Shown: positions 17,872 through 26,610, counted from the stretch's first letter. The stretch: 64,000 bases of DNA from CAYTGM01 sp964437365 (GCA_964437365.1 CAYTGM010000014.1:50022-114021); one strand, 5' to 3'. Program-made: numbers and translations. Notes: generated from the sequence alone by a model not told the origin.

Positions 17872-18384
17872 ATGATATCAAAAAAACTCATCAATGCTAT
17901 GAACGAGCAGATTACAAACGAACAGTCGGCTTCCCAGAGCTATCTCGCACTTGCTGCGTGGCTGAATGCTCAGGACTTGCCCGTGCTGGGGCAGTTCTAC
18001 TTCAATCAGGCGGAGGAAGAAAGGCAGCATGCTCTCAAAATTCTCCACTACCTACTTGATATCGATGTAGAGGTTAAGGTCGGCTCTGTTCCAGAACCAA
18101 AGGGTAGCTTTAAGTCCGTGATTGATGCGGTCGAGCATGCGCTGAAGAAAGAGGAAGAAACGACGCAACAAATTCACAAGCTCGTCGAGCTCGCTGATAA
18201 AGAGCACGACTATCCAACACGCTCGTTTTTAAAGTGGTATGTGGACGAGCAGGTTGAGGAACTGGCTACCGCTCGCGAGATGCTCGGCCTAGTAAAGAGA
18301 GCAGGTGAACAGCACCTTCTCCTCGTCGAGGATCGGTTACTCAAGAAAGGCATTACGCCTCAATCAGCTGCTGCAGAGAACTAA
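17872..18384 (+). CDS. ftnA: Non-haem ferritin
   Basis: 170 residues, the usual ferritin length, as a four-helix bundle. Ferroxidase-site residues are visible as NEQITNEQSASQSYLALAAW (A-site Glu), QAEEERQHALKI (E-x-x-H) and DEQVEELATA. It oxidises Fe(II) and stores iron in a 24-mer shell in the cytoplasm. It begins 4 bp after the WecA-type gene, so the two are probably co-transcribed although functionally unrelated. Just after it, on the opposite strand, lies a small His-rich reading frame. An MntR-like metal regulator is 32 kb away. Confidence 0.93.
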   Translation: MISKKLINAMNEQITNEQSASQSYLALAAWLNAQDLPVLGQFYFNQAEEERQHALKILHYLLDIDVEVKVGSVPEPKGSFKSVIDAVEHALKKEEETTQQIHKLVELADKEHDYPTRSFLKWYVDEQVEELATAREMLGLVKRAGEQHLLLVEDRLLKKGITPQSAAAEN

Positions 18385-18394
18385 TTCCTAAGTT

Positions 18395-18613
18395 TTAAGG
18401 CTCTCGGTGGTGAGCATGAACAGCCACTGATGCGTGATATTGTCCTCGATCGTGGTGGTCGTGATAAGCCTGGGGCCTGTCATGATGCTGCTCAGATTTT
18501 TCCACGACAACTCTTGTTGGTATCATCTTAGGAAACTGTCCTGAGATGACGTCGTGGAAGAGCCTGTGATTCAGTCTCCACCAGGATTTAAGAAAGCTGC
18601 GGATGGTCATCAT
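18395..18613 (-). CDS. Candidate small His-rich protein convergent with ferritin
   Basis: A reading frame of about 72 codons starting MMTIRSFLKSWWRLN, with AAGGA 9 nt before the ATG. The first ~35 residues are basic and partly hydrophobic. The last ~30 are strikingly His-rich (HHDRPQAYHDHHD, then HASVAVHAHH), a composition typical of metal-binding tails. It ends 10 bp from the end of the ferritin gene on the opposite strand. A metal-handling role is attractive but unproven. It could be a chance frame in a 360-bp region that otherwise shows no gene. Confidence 0.4.
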   Translation of the reverse strand: MMTIRSFLKSWWRLNHRLFHDVISGQFPKMIPTRVVVEKSEQHHDRPQAYHDHHDRGQYHASVAVHAHHREP

Positions 18614-18812
18614 AGAGGGATTTCCTTTCATGGGTCCCTGTTTCGTTAGAACTAAGATAGATGCATGGTCTCCAAATGTCCATAAAAACCGACCGACCAG
18701 GCCAAAAATCCTGAAAAGGCCGCCCGCAGACTTACTCTAGTGGTTGACAAGGAGACGATGTGGCTCCCTTTCTAGGCGCCCCGCTTCGTGCGGAAACCAC
18801 TCGGAGTGCTCC

Positions 18813-20096
18813 ATGTCTCAGAACAATACCTTCATAAAATCAGTTCTTGATAACGGTGTCCGCCTGCTCACCCAGCAGGTGCCTTATGCCAAGTCCGTCT
18901 CTATTGGCGTCTGGTTGTATCAGGGAAGCCGACACGAGTTCGAAAACGAAGGTGGCCTGACACACTTTGCTGAGCACATGATCTTCAAAGGAACGGAGAG
19001 TCGTCATTGGGAGGACATTGCCCGCGAGACCAACCTGCTTGGCGGAAACGTCAATGCCTGCACATCAACTGATTGGGTAAAGCTCTATGCCCGCGTGATT
19101 CGAAAAGATCTACCTGACACTCTCGCACTCTTCAGTGACATGTTGCTTTCTTCTTCTTTTCCCGAATCGGAAGTGAGTCGTGAGCGCGAAGTCATCCAGG
19201 AGGAAATCGCGCAATACGAAGATATTCCCGAAGACCTTTCCTTTGAGAACTACACTCAGGCATTGTGGCTTCCCCATTCTATTGGACGACCTGTGCTCGG
19301 AAGAGAAGAGCAGGTTGCGAGCTATACACGTGACCACCTGGAGTCATTCTGGAAAAAATCTCTGGTTCCATCTCGAATTGTTATTTCTGCCACGGGCGAC
19401 TTAAGCCACGATGAAATTCTCAAACTGGTTAATAAGCATTACGGTAAACTGTCTGCGAACGAACAGCCACAAAACGGACTCGATCCTGTTATTGGAAGTC
19501 ACAAGCATATCTACCTGGACCGTGATCTTGAGCAGGTCAGTTTTTGCCTCGGTGTCACAGGACCAAAAAGAGAGGCTGAAAATCGCTTCGCCTGGGCGTT
19601 CTATGACATGGTCCTGGGTGGAGGCATGGGGTCTCGTCTTTTCGACGAGGTCAGGGAGCGCCGCGGACTTGCCTATGCAATCGGAAGTTCCATCGCCACC
19701 ATGAAGGACGCAGGTTATCTGTCTATATCAGGTAGCACGCGCCCTGAGTATGCAACGGAAGCACTCTCCGTATGCATTGATCAGATCGAAAAACTGGCAA
19801 AAGAAGGCCCAACGGATCGAGAAATGGAAGTGGCGCATCGTCAGATCGAGCGAACACAGATTCTCGCCTATGAATCTCTCGGGTTTATTAATACTATCAA
19901 CGCAGAGCGCGAGCTGTATCGCTCAGAAGTTCTGACTCCGGAAGAAATCCTGGAGCGCCTGGCGGCTGTGACTCGAGCTGATGTTCATGCCATAGCAAAA
20001 GAGGTTGTTGACTACGGTGAGCCTGCCAGCTGTTGCGTTGGACCTCTTGAGAAATCATCAAATATACAGTCTCTCTGGTCTCACGCTGCCGGATAA
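18813..20096 (+). CDS. M16-family zinc peptidase (processing-peptidase type)
   Basis: 428 residues from ATG 18813, chosen over an upstream in-frame start because CGGAG lies 6 nt before it. The inverted zinc motif H-F-A-E-H is at residues 51-55, with the distal Glu in the REVIQEEIAQYEDIPED helix near residue 130, as in pitrilysin and mitochondrial processing peptidase. The C-terminal half has the R/Y-type GGGMGSRLFDEVRERRGLAY signature. It probably degrades or processes short peptides in cytoplasm or periplasm; there is no signal peptide, so cytoplasm is more likely. Its stop is 2 bp from the convergent next gene. Confidence 0.92.
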   Translation: MSQNNTFIKSVLDNGVRLLTQQVPYAKSVSIGVWLYQGSRHEFENEGGLTHFAEHMIFKGTESRHWEDIARETNLLGGNVNACTSTDWVKLYARVIRKDLPDTLALFSDMLLSSSFPESEVSREREVIQEEIAQYEDIPEDLSFENYTQALWLPHSIGRPVLGREEQVASYTRDHLESFWKKSLVPSRIVISATGDLSHDEILKLVNKHYGKLSANEQPQNGLDPVIGSHKHIYLDRDLEQVSFCLGVTGPKREAENRFAWAFYDMVLGGGMGSRLFDEVRERRGLAYAIGSSIATMKDAGYLSISGSTRPEYATEALSVCIDQIEKLAKEGPTDREMEVAHRQIERTQILAYESLGFINTINAERELYRSEVLTPEEILERLAAVTRADVHAIAKEVVDYGEPASCCVGPLEKSSNIQSLWSHAAG

Positions 20097-20098
20097 GA

Positions 20099-21214
20099 TT
20101 ACTTCTTCTCCTCAACGAAAATATCAATGGGAATAATCAGTTCGCCTCTTTGATCAAGTGGTATCTCAACCAAAGGGCTTTTCCCAAGATTCCTCGTGTC
20201 TATACTCAGAAAGCTGTTGTCAAGGGAGGTTGCTTTGAATTGAAAGTAACCCATCTCGTTGGTCTCAGTGATGAATGTTGGTCTGTTCTGGCTTTTCAGG
20301 GCTACTCCAATACCCTTTAACGGTTTCTCGTGATAACTGATGATTCCTGTCACCGTCTGGTCCGAAGGAAAGAGAATGAGTGGCTCGATGTTCGTATCAT
20401 TTCCGCGATAGACAAACGGTGGGCTTGTGGCCGTGCTGTTGGAGCCTTCGCCAGGAACATAAGCTCGATAGAGTTGTCCCTCTACAAGATCCTCAAAGAA
20501 AACGATACCGCGTCGGTTGGCACGAACCTGATCGACAAATTCGACCGACTGAGTTTCCGGGGAAAGAGTGTACAGTTCAACAAGACGATTAGATACTCGT
20601 TGTCCAAGCTCACTCACAATTTCAAGTCGGAGTCGAAGCTTGCTCTCCTCTTCGGGTTCTTCGTTTCCTTTGGCTTCATCATATACAGGAGGTTTCTTTT
20701 CTCCTGTATATTTCCAAAGATCAAGAAGAGCTGAAAGATAGACAATGTCTTGGGGCTCAAAGGGCTCTCCTTCCCTGATGCGGTTCTCCCGGCGATTGCC
20801 GAGGAGTGTTGGCATAAACTCCAGAAGAGCAAGCTTCTCAGGGTAGGGAAGCTGGTCGATGTTTTTGTCGATGAGGCGAAAGAAATAATATGTCAGATTC
20901 GATTTTGGACGGGTGCTCTGGGTCAGCTCTGCAACCTGCAATTCATCATCTTCCAGAGTGACACGGGAGTTCTCAATATCCATCTCGCCGGTCACCACAG
21001 TGCGGGCCAGACCTGTCACGCTGGTTTTGATGGAAACCGTTTCTGTTGTTGAAACTTCGACATTGAAAGTTACCTCGGGGAGTGCCATGCCACCAAGGGT
21101 CATGGCGCTGACGACGACAGTTGAGGTGGTCAAGTTGTCATTGCCCTGAACAGGTACAACCAGCATCATCAGGAAGAAGAGTAACAGTGGTTTCAATGTC
21201 TTTTGATTTCCCAA
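20099..21214 (-). CDS. Secreted protein with C-terminal carboxypeptidase-regulatory-like domain
   Basis: 371 residues starting at TTG 21214, with a signal peptide (LLLFFLMMLVVPVQG). The first ~90 residues are Thr/Val-rich and beta-like. A helical acidic middle follows (~110-210, including GNEEPEEESKLRLRLE), then beta-strands. The last ~80 residues (TGIISYHEKPLKGIGVALK, GYFQFKATS) match the pattern of carboxypeptidase-regulatory/CNA-B-like folds found in exported proteins. No catalytic motif is seen. It is convergent with the peptidase gene and divergent from nadC. Confidence 0.75.
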   Translation of the reverse strand: MGNQKTLKPLLLFFLMMLVVPVQGNDNLTTSTVVVSAMTLGGMALPEVTFNVEVSTTETVSIKTSVTGLARTVVTGEMDIENSRVTLEDDELQVAELTQSTRPKSNLTYYFFRLIDKNIDQLPYPEKLALLEFMPTLLGNRRENRIREGEPFEPQDIVYLSALLDLWKYTGEKKPPVYDEAKGNEEPEEESKLRLRLEIVSELGQRVSNRLVELYTLSPETQSVEFVDQVRANRRGIVFFEDLVEGQLYRAYVPGEGSNSTATSPPFVYRGNDTNIEPLILFPSDQTVTGIISYHEKPLKGIGVALKSQNRPTFITETNEMGYFQFKATSLDNSFLSIDTRNLGKSPLVEIPLDQRGELIIPIDIFVEEKK

Positions 21215-21300
21215 TGAATAGATTTCACGCTTCCATAATTGATAGAACCATCATAGTTTGTGAATGATTGAGGTCAAGCGAAGGAAAGTATAGCAAGCCT

Positions 21301-22134
21301 ATGAAGATGACTCTCCGAGAACGCATCAAGTTAGCCCTTGAGGAAGATCTCTCCGATACAGGTGACGTCACAACTGCCTCCATCTTTCCAGGAAATACCC
21401 AGGCGAAAGCACATGTCATCGCTAAAGAGGCAGGAGTCTTCAGCGGTAAAGAACCCTTTTCCATGGTTTTCGATCTTCTCGGCAGCGCGCATGTAGAGTT
21501 CAAGATAAACGATGGGGACAAGGTTTCGCCCGGTGACGAGGTCTGTAGGCTGTCCGGATCCATCTATACGATCCTTGCCGGAGAACGTACCGCGCTCAAT
21601 TTCATCCAGCATCTTTCCGGGGTTGCTACTAAGACACATCGCTTTGTCCAAGAAAGCGGAGGGCAGATTGCCATCTGTGATACTCGAAAAACCACTCCCC
21701 TCTGGCGCGACCTGGAAAAGCAGGCAGTCTCATGCGGAGGAGGAACGAATCATCGCATGGGCCTCTATGACATGATCATGATTAAAGACACTCATGCAGA
21801 TGGCGCTGGTGGACTGAACAAAGCCATTCAACTGGTTAAGATGAAGAAGACAGGGCTCAAGATCGCCGCAGAAGCTCGGAATCTCGAAGAAGTCCAGATG
21901 GCTCTTGATGGCAATGCTGACCTGATCATGCTTGATAACATGAGTGATGAGGTTCGTACTGAGGCCTTGGAACTCATTGGGGGGCAAATCACAACAGAGA
22001 TCACCGGAGGAATCACTGAAGATAATATAGACATGCTTGCGTCACTGAAAGTTGATCGCGTGTCTATCGGTGCTTTAACACACTCCGTCAATGCACTTGA
22101 CTTCTCTCTTAGGATAACAGAGGTAAACCAATGA
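21301..22134 (+). CDS. nadC: Nicotinate-nucleotide pyrophosphorylase (quinolinate phosphoribosyltransferase)
   Basis: 277 residues from ATG 21301 (AAGGAAAG about 13 nt upstream; an earlier in-frame TTG is less likely). It converts quinolinate and PRPP to nicotinate mononucleotide and CO2 in NAD synthesis. Motifs are EDLSDTGDVT near the start, GERTALNFIQHLSGVAT (~90-110), CDTRKTTPLWRDLEK with the substrate-binding Arg/Lys, GGGTNHRMGLYDMIMIKD, and the phosphate loop ITGGITEDNI. The stop overlaps the start of the following methyltransferase (ATGA), indicating translational coupling. nadA and nadB are not in the window. Confidence 0.95.
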   Translation: MKMTLRERIKLALEEDLSDTGDVTTASIFPGNTQAKAHVIAKEAGVFSGKEPFSMVFDLLGSAHVEFKINDGDKVSPGDEVCRLSGSIYTILAGERTALNFIQHLSGVATKTHRFVQESGGQIAICDTRKTTPLWRDLEKQAVSCGGGTNHRMGLYDMIMIKDTHADGAGGLNKAIQLVKMKKTGLKIAAEARNLEEVQMALDGNADLIMLDNMSDEVRTEALELIGGQITTEITGGITEDNIDMLASLKVDRVSIGALTHSVNALDFSLRITEVNQ

Positions 22135-22772
22135 ATCCATCTATATTCCACGAGAACGTCGAGGTCTACCTTGCAAGGCTTGCGGGAGACGGTTCCGATT
22201 TACATCCCGTATTCAAAGAGATGCAAAAACTCGCGGTCGAGCGCACCTTCCCGATCGTTGGACCCGAAGTCGCCCGCTTCTTTATTCAAATTGCGATGAT
22301 CAAACAGCCAGAGCGGATACTGGAACTCGGCAGCGGGTTTGGTTACTCGGCTATCTGCTGGGCGCTCGGTAATCCCAATGCAGAGATTCATCTCACAGAG
22401 TTTCGACAAAGCAATCTTGATCAGGCCGAAGTCTTTGCCAAGCAGGCTGGTTGTAAGAATCAGTTGCATTTTCACAAGGGCGACGCGCTTAGGTCCATGA
22501 ATAATATCGAGGGGGAGTTCGATCTTATTTTCTGTGATATAGACAAGGATGGTTATCCGACTGCCGTTGAGGAATCCTTTTCGCGATTGAATAAAGGTGG
22601 TCTTTTCATCATCGATAATATGCTCTGGTCTGGCAAAGTCGCCATGGATGAAGGCGATTGGGATCTTGAAACAGAGCGCGTCGTCGAGGCGACAAAACTC
22701 CTTTATGACGGCAGCAAATGGCAGACTTCACTCCTCCCTGTGCGAGATGGTGTGATCCTTGCCATAAAATAA
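22131..22772 (+). CDS. SAM-dependent O-methyltransferase (family 3, CCoAOMT-like)
   Basis: 213 residues. SAM motif I is ILELGSGFGYSAICWA (~62-77), an acidic residue closes the next strand (HLTEF), and the metal-binding set appears as FCDIDKDGYP and IIDNMLWSG, as in cation-dependent catechol/caffeoyl-CoA O-methyltransferases. The substrate is unknown. The start overlaps the nadC stop by 4 bp, so it belongs to that transcript, and the next gene follows after 32 bp. Alternatives within the same fold, such as tRNA-modifying TrmR, cannot be excluded: TrmR is a close relative and also fits the size. Confidence 0.85.
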   Translation: MNPSIFHENVEVYLARLAGDGSDLHPVFKEMQKLAVERTFPIVGPEVARFFIQIAMIKQPERILELGSGFGYSAICWALGNPNAEIHLTEFRQSNLDQAEVFAKQAGCKNQLHFHKGDALRSMNNIEGEFDLIFCDIDKDGYPTAVEESFSRLNKGGLFIIDNMLWSGKVAMDEGDWDLETERVVEATKLLYDGSKWQTSLLPVRDGVILAIK

Positions 22773-22804
22773 TGATAGCGAGATCTTTGTTGTAAGTGGA
22801 GACT

Positions 22805-23209
22805 ATGTCAAAAAAATTTGAAAAAGCTGTCAAAGAAATCGGGATCAAATCAGCCACCCGCCACATCTTCATCTGCTGCGACCCGACAAAGCCCAAGTGC
22901 TGCGACCGAGGAGACGGAGTTGCTTCCTGGAAGTATCTGAAGGATCGACTTAAGGAAATAGCCAAATCGGGTGGTCCTGTTATCATGCGCAGTAAAGCCG
23001 ATTGTCTTCGGGTTTGCAAGAAGGGCCCCATCGCTGTTGTCTATCCTGAAGGAACATGGTATCACTCGTGTACACCTGATGTCCTGGAAGAAATCATACA
23101 GCATCACCTCTTGGGCGGTAAAGTCTATACGCCGAATGTCATTGTTGAGGCGCCCTTGAACCCATCTCCTGTTGAATCTGATTCTCCTGACTCGAACGAT
23201 TCTTACTAA
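22805..23209 (+). CDS. Thioredoxin-like [2Fe-2S] ferredoxin domain protein
   Basis: 134 residues from ATG 22805 (GTG 22796 is an alternative). It shows the cysteine pattern of thioredoxin-like [2Fe-2S] ferredoxins: HIFICCDPTKPKCC near the N-terminus, then ADCLRVCKKGP around residue 65, with a central YPEGTWYH strand. Such stand-alone proteins carry electrons or sense redox state; the partner is unknown. It is the third gene of the nadC unit. Its last 71 bp overlap the 3' end of the convergent membrane/TPR gene, an unusual tail-to-tail overlap. Confidence 0.82.
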   Translation: MSKKFEKAVKEIGIKSATRHIFICCDPTKPKCCDRGDGVASWKYLKDRLKEIAKSGGPVIMRSKADCLRVCKKGPIAVVYPEGTWYHSCTPDVLEEIIQHHLLGGKVYTPNVIVEAPLNPSPVESDSPDSNDSY

Positions 23210-24440
23210 CAATGGCAGGAACGGGAAATTGTGGTCCGCCTGGTTTGCCGAATTCCTGTAAGCGCTTATAAGCCTCGTGTATAAGAGGGCCTGTCGTTGA
23301 TATCTGTGAAGCTGCTGACAGGTGAACCTTTGCTGAATATTCATTCCCCCCATAATACAGTGCTGCGCCAGCCATGTAATGCCCCAGTATATCATTGGGA
23401 CGAGAGATCAGATAATCCAGGAAAGCATCTGCGGATTCCCGGAATGAACCAAGATGATAGAGCGCCATCGCGCGCGTCCGCTCCGCACGGAAATCCATCT
23501 CCTCCCAGTTTGCTTCGTACATATGCCTTTCATTCACTGCTCGTGAAGCAAGAGCAAGGGCTGCGATGTACCTCTCTTCTTCCAGAAGGTTCTCTGCCAC
23601 GATTGAATCACGTATGCTTTGGGGGTCGGGATCTTTTGCTCCCGGGTCTTTCATTTCTGTCGGTTCGTAAGGAGAGCGCTTATCTATTTCAGCCCAGGCT
23701 TCATCCAGCTCTGAAAAAGCTTCGTCAAGATCTCCCTTTCCATGATAGTAATAGATGTCACCCATTCCCAGTGGGCCTCTGTCTTCTGTATACTCGCGCT
23801 CTCGGGGGTTGACTCCCAGCATGGCGAAGCCGGTAAGAGGGTGGGCTGGTGGACCATCCATCAAAACGCCTGGGAGCGGCATCTGTATTTTCCCGTCCTG
23901 ACCGACACTGACAATAAAGACACCCCACTCTCTAATTGCTACCCAGCGCAGGGGCGCGTCTTCCGGAGAAAACGGGTCGGTTGGAACAATGATCTCATCC
24001 TTTGCCTGCGGGGGAGGTTGAATCAGCTGACCATTTGCTCCGATCCTCGGCAGCAGCTCCATCCCTTTGTACTCGGGCATAAAACCGTACTTGCTGAAGA
24101 ACTCCTCCACCTCGGGCTTTAATTCTTCTATCCGGGCATCCAGTTTTTCATAGATGGGAGCCGTCTCAATGGCGCGCTGCTTCTCCAACTGGCGAAAGCG
24201 GAACTCCTTCACGAAGGGCATCAGCACCGGGGTCGAAGCGTAGAGGACCGCAACAATACAGGAAATGCGACTCATCTTTGGTTTATCGGGATCTGCGAAA
24301 ACGAGCCCGATGATGGCAAGGATCACCGTCAGGCCAAAAGGAATGATGGAGAAGGCACCAAACCCAGCATAATAAACAATCACCCCCAGGGTACCAACCA
24401 TGAAACACAAGTAGGGCAGAATGGAGTTTCCTTTAGTCAA
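23139..24440 (-). CDS. Membrane protein with pseudopilin-like and TPR regions
   Basis: 433 residues starting at TTG 24440 with GGAG 7 nt upstream. Two or three N-terminal membrane segments (~8-75) precede a helical linker. Next comes a region with PTDPFSPEDAPLRWVA and FIVSVGQDGK (~150-190), which matches the small C-terminal domain typical of GspG-like pseudopilins (DPF...YSxGxDGK). The C-terminal half has helix-turn-helix pairs with TPR-like spacing (ALALASRAVNER, GHYMAGAALYYGG). The combination suggests a membrane scaffold linked to a secretion or pilus-like system, but this is inference. Confidence 0.72.
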   Translation of the reverse strand: MTKGNSILPYLCFMVGTLGVIVYYAGFGAFSIIPFGLTVILAIIGLVFADPDKPKMSRISCIVAVLYASTPVLMPFVKEFRFRQLEKQRAIETAPIYEKLDARIEELKPEVEEFFSKYGFMPEYKGMELLPRIGANGQLIQPPPQAKDEIIVPTDPFSPEDAPLRWVAIREWGVFIVSVGQDGKIQMPLPGVLMDGPPAHPLTGFAMLGVNPREREYTEDRGPLGMGDIYYYHGKGDLDEAFSELDEAWAEIDKRSPYEPTEMKDPGAKDPDPQSIRDSIVAENLLEEERYIAALALASRAVNERHMYEANWEEMDFRAERTRAMALYHLGSFRESADAFLDYLISRPNDILGHYMAGAALYYGGNEYSAKVHLSAASQISTTGPLIHEAYKRLQEFGKPGGPQFPVPAIVSKNRSSQENQIQQEMGSRAPQQ

Positions 24441-24588
24441 TGATCCGCTCCAATTGGTGGTTGTTTTTCATATTTTTCTCTTTCGCTTTCAAAATTCGAT
24501 ATCAGAATTGACCCCTGCCCTCAAGCACAAGCAACTGAGGAGTGTGCAAGGAATCCTCAAATCTTAACCAGGGTGGGATAGAGAACTT

Positions 24589-25683
24589 ATGCCTTTCAAT
24601 TTCAAAGCGCTCCTTGAGGGAGCCGTCAAAAATAACTGCTCCGACGTTCACGTCATGGAAGATGTTCAACCCTACTTCCGTATTCGTGGCGACCTCAAAC
24701 GCGTGGAAACTCCTCCACTCACTCATGATGACATGAGGCAGCTGCTCCATGAGGTGATGCCGGAACACCTTAAGAGCGATCTGGAAGCTAACTATCACGT
24801 CGATTTTTCCTACGAAATTCCACAGGTCGCCCGCTTTCGTGTGGTTGTTTACTTCCAGACAAGTAAACTATGCGCCACATTTCGAAGCATTCCCCAGAAA
24901 ATTCCCACCATTGAAGAACTCAAACATGATGATGTTCTCAAAACAATCGCCGATAACCACCGCGGCATGGTGCTTGTCACAGGAATTACAGGTAGTGGAA
25001 AAAGTACCACCCTGGCTGCCATGATCAACTACATCAACACCAAGGAAAGTCGACGCCTCATCACCATCGAGGATCCCATCGAATTCCGCTACAGCAACAT
25101 CAAGTCAGTGATCAGTCAGCGTGAGGTAGGGACTGACGTGGGCAGTTTCGCCGAGGCACTTCGTTCAGCCCTGCGTGCCGACCCCGACGTGATTCTCGTG
25201 GGTGAGATGCGTGACGTGGAAACCATCCGAATTTCTATTAAAGCTACGGAGACCGGTCACCTTGTGTTCTCCACCCTCCACACCCGTGGCGCCGTCCACA
25301 CCATTCAGCGAATTCTTGGTAACTTTGAAGAGAGCGAGCACGAAATGCTCCGTGACCAGATGTCTCTGAACCTGCTGGCTTCCCTGACTCAACGTCTTGT
25401 GAAAACTGCCGACGGGAAAGGCCGACGCGCTGCTGTTGAAATCATGATCAACAATGGTGTTGTGGCCAAGCTTATTGCCGAAAACCGCCTCTCTGATATA
25501 CAAGGCTACTTGACCAGTCGTGAAGAAGGCATGCGCAGTATGGACCAGGCGCTTGCCGATCTGGTTCGCGCGAAAGAAGTAGATATTGAAGAAGCCCGTC
25601 ACCACTGTAATGACCTCTACGCACTGAAGCGCGCTATCCAGGGTATTTCCTCCTCTGGTGACAAAGGTGGTATTCTGGGCTAA
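24589..25683 (+). CDS. pilT: PilT/PilU-type twitching ATPase
   Basis: 364 residues, a usual length for PilT-like secretion ATPases. The N-terminal PAS-like domain (SDVHVMEDVQPYFRIRG) precedes the ATPase core: Walker A GITGSGKSTTLAA (~130), the Asp box LITIEDPIEF, Walker B PDVILVGEMRDVET and the His box HLVFSTLHTRGAVHTIQRI. It powers retraction of type IV pili, which supports twitching and DNA uptake, or drives a related pseudopilus. No pilus assembly genes adjoin it; the two pseudopilin-like genes in the window are 1-9 kb away. It may be PilU rather than PilT. It stands as a single gene. Confidence 0.9.
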   Translation: MPFNFKALLEGAVKNNCSDVHVMEDVQPYFRIRGDLKRVETPPLTHDDMRQLLHEVMPEHLKSDLEANYHVDFSYEIPQVARFRVVVYFQTSKLCATFRSIPQKIPTIEELKHDDVLKTIADNHRGMVLVTGITGSGKSTTLAAMINYINTKESRRLITIEDPIEFRYSNIKSVISQREVGTDVGSFAEALRSALRADPDVILVGEMRDVETIRISIKATETGHLVFSTLHTRGAVHTIQRILGNFEESEHEMLRDQMSLNLLASLTQRLVKTADGKGRRAAVEIMINNGVVAKLIAENRLSDIQGYLTSREEGMRSMDQALADLVRAKEVDIEEARHHCNDLYALKRAIQGISSSGDKGGILG

Positions 25684-25724
25684 GGTTGTTTGCCCCTTTC
25701 CGGTAGTAGAAAACCTGATTGTCG

Positions 25725-26082
25725 AACCCCTTCAGGGTTCTCGATATATATCGATCTAAGGCCCAGGGCGACGCGTTGCTCTGCCCTGGGCTATCGTATC
25801 TGGCAGCCTTTCAGGCTGCATATCACGTTTGTGGTGTTTTCGAAATAACTGTTTCTGACGGACGCTTGCTCATTGTCTTTGTCGTTGTCAGGAGAGTGCC
25901 GATTGTCCTTGTATAACGTTGAAGCGAGAAGGGGATTTTCTTGTCGTATAGACCGATTATAATGGCGGTAGGTACTGATGAAACAAACAGCCTGAAGGGC
26001 TGTGAGATACGATAGCCCGGGGCAGAGCGAAGCGTCGCCCTGGGTGATGTACAGCACACCAACTGAACCCTGAAAGGGTTCA
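25725..26082. repeat. Palindromic pair of REP-like three-hairpin repeats
   Basis: Two copies of a ~90-bp unit face each other at 25725-25818 and 25989-26082. Each holds three hairpins in order: GAACCC..TTCAGGGTTC, CCCAGGGCGACGC..GCTCTGCCC.GGG, and CAGCC..TTCAGGCTG. A TATCGTATCT stretch is common to both. The 170-bp middle contains no convincing gene. The layout fits REP/MITE elements moved by a REP-associated transposase; none is encoded here. Small reading frames across it are artefacts of the repeat. Confidence 0.85.
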
Positions 26083-26348
26083 ACAAAGAGCTTGGGAATT
26101 TGGGGCATCAGGTGTCTCCCTTGAGATACAGATACGGAGTCTTTTCAAGGGAGCGGTCTCTTGGCCGGCAAGCGCCCATCGTGAAGTTTGTCGGAGGTCG
26201 AGACCACCCCTGAGTTTACCTGGCGAGCTGATCCACCACATCTTCAACCACCGATTTGCTCCGAGGGACACTTATTTGATGTCTCTGGGAGTAAGAACCG
26301 GCACCGAGGTTTAGCCTCACTCGTTGCTCGCAGGAGGTTGAAACCACT
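26083..26348. other. Gene-free stretch with short hairpins
   Basis: No gene is supported. Short self-complementary pieces (for example GAGGTTTAGCCTC near 26310, and AGGAGGTTGAAACCACTC just before the 11-bp element) resemble REP-like fragments at 30.0-30.2 kb. Confidence 0.4.
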
Positions 26349-26405
26349 CTCAGACCATCGCGATGGTCCGAGCATGGTCCGAGCATCGAGCGAGCATGGT
26401 CTGAG
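26349..26405. repeat. 11-bp-period hairpin repeat element B
   Basis: Four direct units with an exact 11-bp period start at 26363, 26374, 26385 and 26396 (ATGGTCCGAGC, ATGGTCCGAGC, ATCGAGCGAGC, ATGGTCTGAG). An inverted arm CTCAGACCAT (26349-26358) is the perfect complement of the last unit, and GACCATCGCGATGGTC at 26353-26368 is itself a perfect palindrome. It is the clearest of three elements with this design. Confidence 0.85.
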
Positions 26406-26610
26406 GTCGGGGGATAGTCGACCAGCAAGAACCTCCGAGAGAATGGTCATCACTACATAGTAAACGTGAGGGTGAGCATTACATGACACCTCTTGCACGT
26501 TCCCTTCGAGCTTTACCCGTTCATGAAAAACATTGACCTGAAACCAGGTAGAATCTAATTTGCCTCAGGCTATGATGTTTGCAGTCATAGAATCAAAAGG
26601 GGATGGGCTT

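Noticed and set aside
25719..25916. Small frames encoding peptides such as MSNPFRVLDIYRS
   Set aside because: They lie wholly within the palindromic REP-like repeat and recur on the opposite copy; a known type of spurious gene call.
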